Positions 26,313 through 38,864 of a stretch of 64,000 nt of DNA are shown here, piece by piece. The stretch is taken from the NCBI GenBank assembly GCA_036877525.1, contig JAZGTH010000008.1, positions 14,312,501-14,376,500 on the forward strand, in the 5' to 3' direction. Position 1 is the first letter of the stretch. Each line of letters starts with the position of its first letter. This stretch comes from Chromobotia macracanthus (lineage: Eukaryota; Chordata; Actinopteri; Cypriniformes; Botiidae). A model generated the notes under the pieces. It did no database searches. It was given only the letters and a program-made list of their open reading frames with translations, and was not told where the DNA came from. The position numbers and the translations under genes are program-made.

Positions 26313-27861
26313 CATTCATCCTGTTATTGTCTCTCATCATAACATCTGAATATCTGATCGTAATCGCATTCATCCTGTTATTGTCTCTCGTCATAACATC
26401 TGAATATCTGATCGTAATCACATTCATCCTGTTATTGTCTCTCATCATCTGAATATCTGATCGTAATCGCATTCATCCTGTTATTGTCTCTCGTCATAAC
26501 ATCTGAATATCTGATCGTAATCGCATTCATCCTGTTATTGTCTCTCATCATCTGAATATCTGATCGTAATCGCATTCATCCTGTTATTCTCTTGTCATAT
26601 CTGAATATCAGATCATAATCACATTCATCCTGTTATTGTCTCTCATCATCTGAACATCTGATCGTAATCACATTCATCCTGTTATTGTCTCTCATCATCT
26701 GAATATCTGATCGTAATCGCATTCATCCTGTTATTGTCTCTCATCATCTGAATATCTGATCGTAATCACATTCATCCTGTTATTGTCTCTCATCATCTGA
26801 ATATCTGATCGTAATCACATTCATCCTGTTATTGTCTCTCGTCATAACATCTGAATATCTGATCGTAATCGCATTCATCCTGTTATTGTCTCTCGTCATA
26901 ACATCTGAATATCTGATCGTAATCACATTCATCCTGTTATTGTCTCTCATCATCTGAATATCTGATCGTAATCACATTCATTCTGTTATTGTCTCTCATC
27001 ATCTGAATATCTGATCGTAATCGCATTCATCCTGTTATTGTCTCTCGTCATAACATCTGAATATCTGATCGTAATCACATTCATCCTGTTATTGTCTCTC
27101 TTCATAACATCTGAATATCTGATCGTAATCGCATTCATCCTGTTATTGTCTCTCGTCATCTGAATATCCGATCGTAATCAGATTCATCCTGTTATTGTCT
27201 CTCATCTGAATATCTGATCGTAATCGCATTCATCCTGTTATTGTCTCTCATCATCTGAATATCTGATCGTAATCGCATTCATCCTGTTATTGTCTCTCAT
27301 CATCTGAATATCTGATCGTAATCACATTCATCCTGTTATTGTCTCTCGTCATAACATCTGAATATCTGATCGTAATCACATTCATCCTGTTATTGTCTCT
27401 CATCATCTGAATATCTGATCGTAATCACATTCATCCTGTTATTGTCTCTCATCATCTGAATATCTGATCGTAATCACATTCATCCTGTTATTGTCTCTCG
27501 TCATAACATCTGAATATCTGATCGTAATCACATTCATCCTGTTATTGTCTCTCATCATCTGAATATCTGATCGTAATCACATTCATCCTGTTATTGTCTC
27601 TCGTCATAACATCTGAATATCTGATCGTAATCGCATTCATCCTGTTATTGTCTCTCATCATCTGAATATCTGATCTTAATCACATTCATCCTGTTATTGT
27701 CTCTCATCATCTGAATATCTGATCGTAATCGCATTCATCCTGTTATTGTCTCTCATCATAACATCTGAATATCTGATCGTAATCGCATTCATCCTGTTAT
27801 TGTCTCTCATCATCTGAATATCCGATCGTAATCGCATTCATCCTGTTATTGTCTCTCGTCA

Positions 27862-27979
27862 TTACGATCGGATATTCAGATGATGAGAGACAATAACAGG
27901 ATGAATCACGGTTATCAGATATTCAGATGATGAGACAATAACAGATGAATGTGATTACGATCGGATATTCAGATGTTAT
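27862..27979 (-). repeat. Inverted minisatellite units, patch 2
   Basis: This patch has the same two junction sequences as patch 1, but the middle unit is damaged by small deletions (for example gatgagacaataacagatg, lacking bases present in patch 1). Shared junctions mean the patches are copies of one inversion carried in a larger repeat. Confidence 0.9.
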
Positions 27980-29961
27980 CACATTCATCCTGTTATTGTC
28001 TCTCATCATAACATCTGAATATCCGATCGTAATCACATTCATCCTGTTATTGTCTCTCATCATCTGAATATCTGATCGTAATCGCATTTATCCTGTTATT
28101 GTCTCTCGTCATAACATCTGAATATCTGATCGTAATCACATTCATCCTGTTATTGTCTCTCATCATCTGAATATCTGATCGTAATCGCATTCATCCTGTT
28201 ATTGTCTCTCATCATCTGAATATCTGATCGTAATCGCATTCATCCTGTTATTGTCTCTCATCATAACATCTGAATATCCGATCGTAATCACATTCATCCT
28301 GTTATTGTCTCTCATCATCTGAATATCTGATCGTAATCGCATTTATCCTGTTATTGTCTCTCGTCATAACATCTGAATATCTGATCGTAATCACATTCAT
28401 CCTGTTATTGTCTCTCATCATCTGAATATCCGATCGTAATCACATTCATCCTGTTATTGTCTCTCATCATAACATCTGAATATCTGATCGTAATCGCATT
28501 CATCCTGTTATTGTCTCTCATCATAACATCTGAATATCTGATCGTAATCGCATTCATCCTGTTATTGTCTCTTGTCATATCTGAATATCCGATCGTAATC
28601 GCATTCATCCTGTTATTGTCTCTCATCATAACATCTGAATATCTGATCGTAATCGCATTCATCCTGTTATTGTCTCTCGTCATAACATCTGAATATCTGA
28701 TCGTAATCACATTCATCCTGTTATTGTCTCTCATCATCTGAATATCTGATCGTAATCGCATTCATCCTGTTATTGTCTCTCATCATCTGAATATCTGATC
28801 GTAATCGCATTCATCCTGTTATTGTCTCTCGTCATAACATCTGAATATCCGATCGTAATCACATTCATCCTGTTATTGTCTCTCGTCAAAACATCTGAAT
28901 ATCCGATCGTAATCACATTCATCCTGTTATTGTCTCTCGTCATAACATCTGAATATCTGATCGTAATCGCATTCATCCTGTTATTGTCTCTCATCATCTG
29001 AATATCTGATCGTAATCGCATTCATCCTGTTATTGTCTCTCGTCATAACATCTGAATATCTGATCGTAATCGCATTCATCCTGTTATTGTCTCTCATCAT
29101 CTGAATATCTGATCGTAATCGCATTCATCCTGTTATTGTCTCTCATCATCTGAATATCTGATCGTAATCGCATTCATCCTGTTATTGTCTCTCATCATCT
29201 GAACATCTGATCGTAATCACATTCATCCTGTTATTGTCTCTCATCATCTGAATATCTGATCGTAATCGCATTCATCCTGTTATTGTCTCTCGTCATAACA
29301 TCTGAATATCTGATCGTAATCACATTCATCCTGTTATTGTCTCTCATCATCTGAATATCTGATCGTAATCACATTCATCCTGTTATTGTCTCTCATCATC
29401 TGAATATCTGATCGTAATCGCATTCATCCTGTTATTGTCTCTCATCATAACATCTGAATATCTGATCGTAATCACATTCATCCTGTTATTGTCTCTCATC
29501 ATCTGAATATCTGATCGTAATCACATTCATCCTGTTATTGTCTCTCATCATCTGAATATCTGATCGTAATCGCATTCATCCTGTTATTGTCTCTCATCAT
29601 AACATCTGAATATCTGATCGTAATCACATTCATCCTGTTATTGTCTCTCATCATCTGAATATCTGATCGTAATCACATTCATCCTGTTATTGTCTCTCGT
29701 CATAACATCTGAATATCTGATCGTAATCGCATTCATCCTGTTATTGTCTCTCATCATCTGAATATCTGATCTTAATCACATTCATCCTGTTATTGTCTCT
29801 CATCATCTGAATATCTGATCGTAATCGCATTCATCCTGTTATTGTCTCTCATCATAACATCTGAATATCTGATCGTAATCGCATTCATCCTGTTATTGTC
29901 TCTCATCATCTGAATATCCGATCGTAATCGCATTCATCCTGTTATTGCCTCTCTTGCTGCC

Positions 29962-30091
29962 ATTACGATCGGATATTCAGATGATGGGGGGGGATAGATA
30001 AAAGGAACATTTTTTGTTTTTTTTTTTTTTTTATATTTTCAGATGAATGGGGGGTGGTGAGATGGTGTACGAATCGGATATTCAGATGTTA
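29962..30091 (-). repeat. Inverted minisatellite units, patch 3 (corrupted)
   Basis: The same junctions are present, but the interior is replaced by G-runs, a T-run of about 16 bases and non-repeat bases. Only the outer parts of the inverted units are recognisable. This may be real decay or a consensus error at a hairpin. Confidence 0.8.
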
Positions 30092-32079
30092 TCACATTCA
30101 TCCTGTTATTGTCTCTCATCATAACATCTGAATATCCGATCGTAATCACATTCATCCTGTTATTGTCTCTCATCATCTGAATATCTGATCGTAATCGCAT
30201 TTATCCTGTTATTGTCTCTCGTCATAACATCTGAATATCTGATCGTAATCACATTCATCCTGTTATTGTCTCTCATCATCTGAATATCTGATCGTAATCG
30301 CATTCATCCTGTTATTGTCTCTCATCATCTGAATATCTGATCGTAATCGCATTCATCCTGTTATTGTCTCTCATCATAACATCTGAATATCCGATCGTAA
30401 TCACATTCATCCTGTTATTGTCTCTCATCATCTGAATATCTGATCGTAATCGCATTTATCCTGTTATTGTCTCTCGTCCATAACATCTGAATATCTGATC
30501 GTAATCACATTCATCCTGTTATTGTCTCTCATCATCTGAATATCCGATCGTAATCACATTCATCCTGTTATTGTCTCTCATCATAACATCTGAATATCTG
30601 ATCGTAATCGCATTCATCCTGTTATTGTCTCTCATCATAACATCTGAATATCTGATCGTAATCGCATTCATCCTGTTATTGTCTCTTGTCATATCTGAAT
30701 ATCCGATCGTAATCGCATTCATCCTGTTATTGTCTCTCATCATAACATCTGAATATCTGATCGTAATCGCATTCATCCTGTTATTGTCTCTCGTCATAAC
30801 ATCTGAATATCTGATCGTAATCACATTCATCCTGTTATTGTCTCTCATCATCTGAATATCTGATGTAATCGCATTCATCCTGTTATTGTCTCTCATCATC
30901 TGAATATCTGATCGTAATCGCATTCATCCTGTTATTGTCTCTCGTCATAACATCTGAATATCCGATCGTAATCACATTCATCCTGTTATTGTCTCTCGTC
31001 CAAAACATCTGAAAATATCCGATCGTAATCACATTCATCCTGTTTATTTATAACATCTGAATATCTGATCGTAATCGCATTCATCCTGTTATTGTCTCTC
31101 ATCATCTGAATATCTGATCGTAATCGCATTCATCCTGTTATTGTCTCTCGTCATAACATCTGAATATCTGATCGTAATCGCATTCATCCTGTTATTGTCT
31201 CTCATCATCTGAATATCTGATCGTAATCGCATTCATCCTGTTATTGTCTCTCATCATCTGAATATCTGATCGTAATCGCATTCATCCTGTTATTGTCTCT
31301 CATCATCTGAACATCTGATCGTAATCACATTCATCCTGTTATTGTCTCTCATCATCTGAATATCTGATCGTAATCGCATTCATCCTGTTATTGTCTCTCG
31401 TCATAACATCTGAATATCTGATCGTAATCACATTCATCCTGTTATTGTCTCTCATCATCTGAATATCTGATCGTAATCACATTCATCCTGTTATTGTCTC
31501 TCATCATCTGAATATCTGATCGTAATCGCATTCATCCTGTTATTGTCTCTCATCATAACATCTGAATATCTGATCGTAATCACATTCATCCTGTTATTGT
31601 CTCTCGTCATAACATCTGAATATCTGATTGTAATCGCATTCATCCTGTTATTGTCTCTCGTCATAACATCTGAATATCTGATCGTAATCACATTCATCCT
31701 GTTATTGTCTCTCATCATAACATCTGAATATCTGATCGTAATTGCATTCATCCTGTTATTGTCTCTCATCATAACATCTGAATATCTGATCGTAATCGCA
31801 TTCATCCTGTTATTGTCTCTTGTCATATCTGAATATCCGATCGTAATCGCATTCATCCTGTTATTGTCTCTCATCATCTGAATATCTGATCGTAATCACA
31901 TTCATCCTGTTATTGTCTCTCATCATAACATCTGAATATCTGATCGTAATCGCATTCATCCTGTTATTGTCTCTCATCATAACATCTGAATATCTGATCG
32001 TAATCGCATTCATCCTGTTATTGTCTCTCATCATAACATCTGAATATCTGATCACATGTATGTGTGTGTGTGTTATAGC

Positions 32080-32160
32080 TGAATGAGCAGCAGCGAGACG
32101 GTCATGTATCCTGGGATTTGAACCCACTACTAGCTGCGCTACAGGAACGCACAAGATCAA
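32080..32160 (-). repeat. tRNA-like SINE fragment
   Basis: On the minus strand, the words gtagcgcagc and ggttcaaatcc resemble parts of a tRNA gene with a B box, followed by non-tRNA sequence. There is no complete cloverleaf. It abuts the end of the 49/54-bp array. Confidence 0.45.
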
Positions 32161-33786
32161 ATGTTATTTAATCCTGGCCAGCGGCTGTAATGTATTAAAG
32201 CGTGCAAACTCAAAATTGGAGTTTTGGACTTAAAAATCAGTTTACATATTTCCCTTTTTACCACTTCATGCTCATCAGATTGCATAATTTACTGCATATG
32301 AATGTCTGTCTAGCCCTAATAGACATTATTAAGTGAAGCAATGTGATCACAAATAAACAGCAGCAGGTGTGATGTGTGGGTCATAACTATGGGTTTAATT
32401 ATTGCATTATTGACATGTACTCATACCATTGTCAGGTTTCTTTATGCTAAATATAATTTCGGATCTTGTGTTGCTAGGTGACATGCAGTTCAAATAATTG
32501 GGGGTTCAAAACACCCTCTATACAGAGCAGGCATTCTAACCAACTCCATTAATCAGTCTGAGAACAAAGACTCTGAGGAGAAGAAACTTCTGTGAAGGAT
32601 GGAGCTCTGTGATTGGCTCATCAGTGTGTTAGTTATATGATGTGGATGCCCCCTCTGGATGCAGGGCATGCAGCTGAGCCTTGAGGCAGGTGTGTCTAAT
32701 GTCCAGTGGAAGCTCCTGATGAAAGCGGTGGACATGAGCCCTAGAACAGATGCAGAGACAGAATGAACTGCAGGTGTATGTGCAGGCGCAGGAGGATCAG
32801 ATGGAAGAGCGCATTAAAAACAAGAAATACAGCAAGAGAGGATAGAACCCACAGACCAGTGTGTGTGTGTGTCTGTGTTGCTGTGTGTATTTCTGTTTGT
32901 GTTTCAGTCTTTAGTTGTCTTGTGTTGTTGCTCTTTTTTGTGGCCAGTAGAAAGTTCTTCCTTAACAAACTCTCTGAAGAGACGTTTGACTCTCCTTGGA
33001 CTCTAAGATCATGGCTGAAGTCCAGTGTTGTCTGTCTGTCTCTTTCTGTCTGTCTGTACAAAGCACCACATGACAATATAACAGGAGGATAGACAGGAAT
33101 ATCTAGCCTGAAGGACAGATTCTTCTGTCCATTGATTACGGTTGCTAATTTGTTAGTCTAACAGCTTTTAATTACTTGTTTCTTTAACTGTCCAATATGT
33201 GTGTGTGTGCCTCTATTTGTCTGTCTCCCTTCTGTTCTCTTAATTTTGTTATATATTTTTTCTAATTTTGTTATATATTTTTTATTGGTTTACGTATGAG
33301 AAACTGAAAACATTTTGATGAAAGTTTTTTTTATCACAGATGGATCTCACCTCATAATGTTAACTATCAGCTTTGATTTCATGTTTTGGGATGTAAAAAC
33401 ATGAATGATTAGTAGTTAATAGTAACTAACCCTAAACCAGAAAATATTTAATGATAGTAAATGTCTCTGAATAATATATATTTGTCCCATTTTTAATTTG
33501 AATTCTGTGGTTTTTTACTTAGTCTTTGGCTGTCTGGTATCAGTTTTTGAGGAGTGTCCTTGCTGCATCTCAGCACGCTCACGTCTGGAGGACATGTTAA
33601 CCTCAACCCCATCACCTGTCTTCATAATCTTTATGTATTTTGGCATCTGTTCAGTCTGTCTGTCGGTCCCTGTGGCCTGTCACCCTCTGCTGGCCGCTGT
33701 GGTAAAGGGTCTCGTGACCCACAGACTCCTGCACACAATTAATCAGAACTATGAAGGTAAGAAACACTGATGCGTGTGTTCTTGTT
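32161..33786. other. Unassigned region between array and repeats
   Basis: No gene is recognised. A short Gln/Glu-rich frame ends in a stop at 32843-32845 on the plus strand, and another frame ends at a good donor (aag/gtaaga) near 33756. Neither has recognised homology or convincing partner exons. CT- and TG-rich simple sequence occurs around 32860-32900 and 33030-33060. Confidence 0.45.
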
Positions 33787-33789
33787 TTT

Positions 33790-34090
33790 TTACCATTGTG
33801 AGGACCAAATGTTGGTAAGTCACACACCTACATTGTGGGGACCAGCCAACAGAAACTGATTAATAAACATACTAAATGATGCTTTATTAAAAATGTAAAA
33901 ATGCAAACCTTTTTCTGTCAGGGTTGGGTTTAGTGTTAGGGGATATATATATATATATATATTAGTTTTTACAGTATAGAAACCTAATGTCTCCACAAGT
34001 ATAGTAGGACCAGTAAATTTTGATAGTGTGGTGACATTGTTAGGTCCTCATGAAGCTTATAAATCATACAGAATGATCTTTTTTAACATG
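33790..34090. repeat. Intron-type interspersed repeat ('gtgaggacca' family)
   Basis: Contains ccattgtgaggaccaaatg, gggttgggtttagtgttagg, a short (TA)n tract near 33945 and gtctccacaagtatagtagg. This order is typical of a repeat family scattered through fish introns. Related pieces lie at 39290-39520 and 56870-57085. Confidence 0.5.
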
Positions 34091-34329
34091 TTTTTCTATG
34101 TAAATTTGCAGTAGATGGATGGGAACTCTATTGGATGTCTTTAAGTCTGTTCACACACACACACAGTCAGATTCAGTCTACACCTACCGCTGATCTGCTC
34201 TTAATCTTTGTCAGGCTGTGGGATCATCTAATCTTAAGAACGTTTCATTGACATGTAATAACCTCGTTTGTGAGGCTTGTGTTAGGTTGCAGTGTGGAGT
34301 CAGTGAAGGTGAAAGAAACTTATCGTGTT

Positions 34330-34467
34330 TCTGTAACAATTAGAGCATTGCTCTACCAACGCAAAGGTCATGGGTTCAATACCCAGGGAACACACATAAT
34401 GATAATATGTATACCTTGAATGCTTGATCACTTTGGATAAAAGCATCCGCCAAATGCATAAATGAAC
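34330..34467 (+). repeat. HAmo-like tRNA-derived SINE
   Basis: From left to right it shows an A-box remnant (attagagcattgc), a B box (gggttcaatac), the body word gtataccttgaatgc, and the conserved 3' tail ggataaaagcatccgccaaa. This order matches the cyprinid HAmo family. No clear poly-A tail or target-site duplication was identified. Confidence 0.75.
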
Positions 34468-34528
34468 GACGTGGTTTTGTCATGTGATATTAGAGCCTGT
34501 CTGATGTTAGAGTGATATTAATGATTGT

Positions 34529-35320
34529 TTATCTTTGATTCTGCTCGTCTATCAGATTAATAATCCTGCAGAGATTTGAGGGGATTGTTTGTTGGGAACT
34601 CTGGCTGTGGTTTCTCAGGACACACGTCACTTCCTGCAGACGCTCCACTAGACACCCATCGGAGAACTTAGCAACTGACACAATCTGATGCTGCAGAACA
34701 GTCTCACTGCAGGTGACGTCCACAAACACGCAATCCTGACATTCTGTTTGCACAGCGACTGCATCTGACTGCTTTTCTCTGTATGCATTAACTGCGCACC
34801 ACATGCTTCCAGCTGCATGACATCATCTTCAACAGTAGTTGACAGCAGAATGTTTGGTTTTAGGGTGACACAATCTCCGTGTCGAGTGACGTTTTGACTG
34901 TCTGCTGCCACCAGAAATCCTCTGCTGAAACACTGTTTATCACAGCTCGTGCCAATGTGGTTTAAAAAGACAGTCAGAGATGGATGCAGTAATGATGTAG
35001 TAAACTGATAATGTTTTGTCTGTAATGAGGTTACAGAAGAAATCTGTTGACAGCATATTTTCACTGTTTGTGGAGGATCACTGAATCCCAAACAATCCAC
35101 AAAATAGTGACCTAAAATCAACTCGTCAGTCAGACTTCTGCAGTTCTGCTGTACGATCAGTTTTGACCTTCTGTAGTGGGAACACACGTCAGCTGCTTCT
35201 GTACATACAGGCACATGAAGAGTGTTTGAAAACACACACAACGACAACAGTTTCTGTTCATACAGTAATTTAACCTGTTCAGCCTCAGGACCGCAGCTGT
35301 CACACACACACCTGAAACTC
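34529..35320 (-). pseudogene. Unrecognised open frame with apparent frameshift
   Basis: A minus-strand open stretch starts after a plausible acceptor (gagtttcag) near 35313 and runs about 170 codons with a Cys-rich start (CVCDSCGPE). At about 34804 the coding-like character seems to move to another frame (AVAVQTECQDCVFVDVTC), which continues to a stop at 34529. The first frame ends at 34648. I do not recognise the protein. The two overlapping frames suggest one exon broken by an indel, a sequencing error, or chance. It lies about 1.6 kb beyond the trappc10 stop codon on the same strand, so it is not part of trappc10 coding sequence. Confidence 0.3.
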
Positions 35321-35951
35321 AAAGATCAGAATGAAAATGAAAGTGTTTTCAGGACCAAGATGTTTTACAACACATTCTCACTCCAGATTCTACTGTAAAC
35401 ACAACTCACTCTCATTACTGTAATACAGTAAATAAAAGATCCTGTTGACAGTTTTATCAAAACACCTTTAGCACAACAAATGGCACTGTGATTAAACCAT
35501 TGTGCTTTATAAATATACTGCACAAAACAATGCAAACAAATCTTAATGGTCTTAAAATTAATCTTAAGTTTCATTATACAAAATACATTTTACCTTAAAT
35601 TTTAAAAAAATTAAAGGGTCAGACAATTTTTCTAAAAACAACATTAAGAGTTTGTGTTAATATGATGGATCACTGTTGTGTAACTCAATCATGTGACACA
35701 GCAAATGTCCAATCACTGAAAACTTCCAGACAGAAACCATCTGCATCAGCAAAACCTTCAGCAACAGCAAATTAATAACAAACACATTCCAACCAAAACC
35801 CCAGTGAAAATAATATCTGTTCTTTAATCTCACTGACTATTTTCTACATGAATTTGGTTTGCCATACAGTGATGCTTATTAAATATAATTTATGTATTCA
35901 AACAGTATGTACAGCAGGTGGCACTCTCAAAAGCTGACAATAGATAAAGCA

Positions 35952-35962
<11 letters not shown>

Positions 35963-36001
<39 letters not shown>
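35963..36001. repeat. (CA)n microsatellite
   Basis: A pure run of about 19 CA dinucleotides after a short CT tract. Confidence 0.95.
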
Positions 36002-36004
<3 letters not shown>

Positions 36005-36035
36005 CAATAAACCTGCAAACCCTTTGAAAGCATCA

Positions 36036-36696
36036 GGGCCTGTTCACATCTGGTAGAAATGAAGCGTTTTGATTGGTCAGATTATGAGTGGATGATGCTA
36101 CATACAGGTGTAAACAAGGTCTAAAACATTTGAACTTGCCCCCATTCTACCACATTCAGAGGTAGTTCTAAACACATTTGATCAAATTGCTTCTGTTGTG
36201 TAGACATGTGGTCAAAAGAGTTTGAAAAGCCACAAAACCTAATGCAGAAGCTACTGACCTAATGCGGAATCACTGCGGAAGTGCTGGGACATGGTCAGGT
36301 GTTAGAAAGAATTTAAACTTTGATGAGCCAAAGCAAAAATATGATTTTAAAATTGAAAAGGAAGCAATCTTCAATCTTCAAACACAATCTTTTTCCATCA
36401 GTTCTGACCCGAAGAATCTTCAGGGGTCTTGAGAAGTTGCATGAGCTTATTTTGTCTATTGGTCTGAAATATCTAAAAACCCCATGTTAGTGTGTATCAG
36501 CTTTAACCCTCCAGCTCGTGTTTGGATTAAACAGAGAGTCACCCATAAACCCTCCTCCTGAAGTAACCAGGACAGAAGCAGTGGAAAGTGGACAAAAGAC
36601 AGATTAAAACACCAATGTAAACGAAAGTGTGTCTCTCTCTTCCACTTGTGATCCAAATGACCAAAACGCATCTTAATACCAGCTGTAAACAGGGCC
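36036..36696. mobile_element. 661-bp MITE with GGGCC-type inverted ends
   Basis: The left end gggcctgttcacatctgg and the inverted right end ggccctgtttacagctgg form terminal inverted repeats, with further matches just inside (gcgttttgattggtc versus gcgttttggtc). Both ends are flanked by TCA (36033-36035 and 36697-36699), a candidate 3-bp target duplication. There is no transposase frame. GGG/GGC termini and a 3-bp duplication fit a PIF/Harbinger-type non-autonomous element, but the assignment is an inference. It lies just 3' of the trappc10 stop and may be within its 3' UTR. Confidence 0.75.
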
Positions 36697-36949
36697 TCAG
36701 TGACGTTCACACACATCCAGAAGACACGTCCATCTAAGCACAGGAGAAGAAGACTGCAGAGGATCATGGGATGCTGAGACTGCTCACTGACTTCAGGACT
36801 CACTTCTTACAGCTTGACGGAGCAAAAACAGTCAGATCAAAGTATTGATACAAGGGATGTTTGTCAGGTTTCAGGGAGTTTCTGTATTCAGGCTGGAGCG
36901 ACACTGACCCCTGTGCCCAGGACCGGAGGGGAGGGGCCATCTGTTGGCA

Positions 36950-38831
36950 TCATGTGACGCTGACCTCCAGCAAGTGATCATCTGAGCTAGGCAGCACTAA
37001 CACCTGACAGCCCTGTGTGCTGTTGAATACCTGGCTGAGACTGAAGGGCTCGCATTTGAGCATGGGGAGTCCCCGCGGCTGCTGCTCCCCACTGCCCAGT
37101 GAGTGAACACTTCCCCGGCTGCGCAGACTGGCCGTGTCGTCTTGATCCTCCAGCCCTTTATCCAGCAGACAGAGGCTGTCGTTCTCCAGACAGGAGTCTG
37201 TGCAGCAGCAGGGGTTTATACATGACAGCACAACTGAAAGGTTTTTTTGAAGGGGTCTTATTATGCATTTTCACATTTAACATTTCTGTGTGAGCATATG
37301 AAAGATCTATTCATTGTAAAGTTCACTGTAAATGGAGATATTCCCTTTAACAGAAATTTGTGTTTTAAAAACTACAGCACTGAATGCTGCCCCAGGAAAA
37401 CGCTGCTTTAGAAGTGTGATGTCACCATGTTGAAGAGACGCAATTTTCCACCCTGATATTAATACTATTTGTTCAGCTCCCCTAAGATGGACTAATACTG
37501 ACTGACCTGTGCGCTCACTTTTACTTTTGTAAGGCTACTGTTCTTATTCTGTGTGATATTGGGTGCTTGTTTGAACCTTTTTTTTGAATGGTTTATAACA
37601 TCACATCTGAAATGTACAAGACAAAATAACGGATAAACAGATTTTCATAAATATCATTTTCAAGTTGTGCTTACAGATGTGCTTCTGGTCGATCTGCTGT
37701 TTCATTATCTGAACTGAACCTGAAGGCAAAACTAATGCTGCTATTATTATCGTTTATGTGAGCGGTCCGTTATCTGAGTGGGGCGTGAACTGACGATCAG
37801 TTAGTCATGGGAGACGAGCTTTACACATGCACTTATACACATTACACATGTACATGTGATTCTAGTCAACCTGCTTCCTGAACTGATAAGGCAAAACTAA
37901 TGCCGTTGTTGCCTTTTACCTGAAAGCTGCAACTCAGTTATCATGAAGGGCGGGACATTTCTGGAACATGCTCTAAGTAGGTGACCAATTACAACAGACC
38001 AATCAAATGTTTTAGAAGGAGGGGCTTCATAGGATAAGGAACTAAACAAAGTGTTTTGCATAGACTGGACACAGAGGTGTTGTAATAAAATATGCAAAAA
38101 ATGTGTTTTTGAAGAATTAAGCATGAAAAGCTATTCCAGTAGAATCCAGTAACAAAATCAAGAGTAAAATACGACATAATAGTACCCCTTCAATTATGCA
38201 ATTTGTATTACATATACATATTACATATTACATAATCATAAGATTATATTGTTTATTTAAAAACAGCAGCATTTATGTGACACAGAACATTAAGGTGTGC
38301 AATTAATAGCAACAACAAATTAATTTAGAGAACAATTTATAATTACCAAAATTTGATAAAGAATTGAAAAAATAACATTTTAAACAAAGTATTAAATGCA
38401 GCACACAGAGAGCGAGCGAGAGAGAGGTGATCTGACCTGTGTCAGGCTGGATAACGGGGCTGTTGTTGTGTTCCAGGTATTTAAACACTCGGATGTTTGG
38501 GACAGGCAGGTGACCTGCGAACAGCGGCATTATCTCCATCTGTACCTTGTGTGTTGCCATGGCGGCAACCGGCATGGACACGACCCCTGAACTCTTGCCA
38601 CACACCGCCCAGTTACTGTGATTATCAATCACTGCGGGCACACACACACAGTAAACCTGCTGTACACACACAGACACACACACACACACACAGTAAACCT
38701 GCTGTACACACACACACACACACAGTAAACCTGCTGTACACACACACACACACACACAGTAAACCTGCTGTACACACACACACACACACACACAAGTAAC
38801 ACACACACACACACACACAGTAAACCTGCTG

Positions 38832-38864
<33 letters not shown>

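Larger units (their letters stand above)
24185..32052. repeat. 7.9-kb 49/54-bp minisatellite array
   Basis: The tandem unit is cattcatcctgttattgtct followed by ctcatcatctgaatatctga and tcgtaatcR. It exists in a 49-bp form and a 54-bp form that carries an extra aacat after catcat. The window holds roughly 150 units (an estimate). Point variants (tccgat/tctgat, ctcgtcat/ctcatcat, tcgcatt/tcacatt) tag individual units and reveal higher-order duplication: the frames at 28457-28741 and 30571-30855 encode the same 94 residues, 2114 bp apart. Runs of the 54-bp form stay open on both strands and give false frames of up to 134 codons with an 18-residue period. Three short inverted patches interrupt the array. 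Confidence 0.95.

Noticed and set aside
28405..31877. Repeated frames of 94-134 codons on both strands
   Set aside because: They reflect runs of 54-bp (18-codon) units; identical peptides recur in different places.
24185..32052. CRISPR-like regular array
   Set aside because: Units are contiguous tandem copies without unique spacers, and the genome is eukaryotic.
32080..32160. Functional tRNA gene on the minus strand
   Set aside because: Only B-box-like and A-box-like words are present, with no cloverleaf.
36456..36803. A 115-codon minus-strand frame
   Set aside because: It lies largely within the MITE and flanking 3' sequence of trappc10 and resembles no protein.
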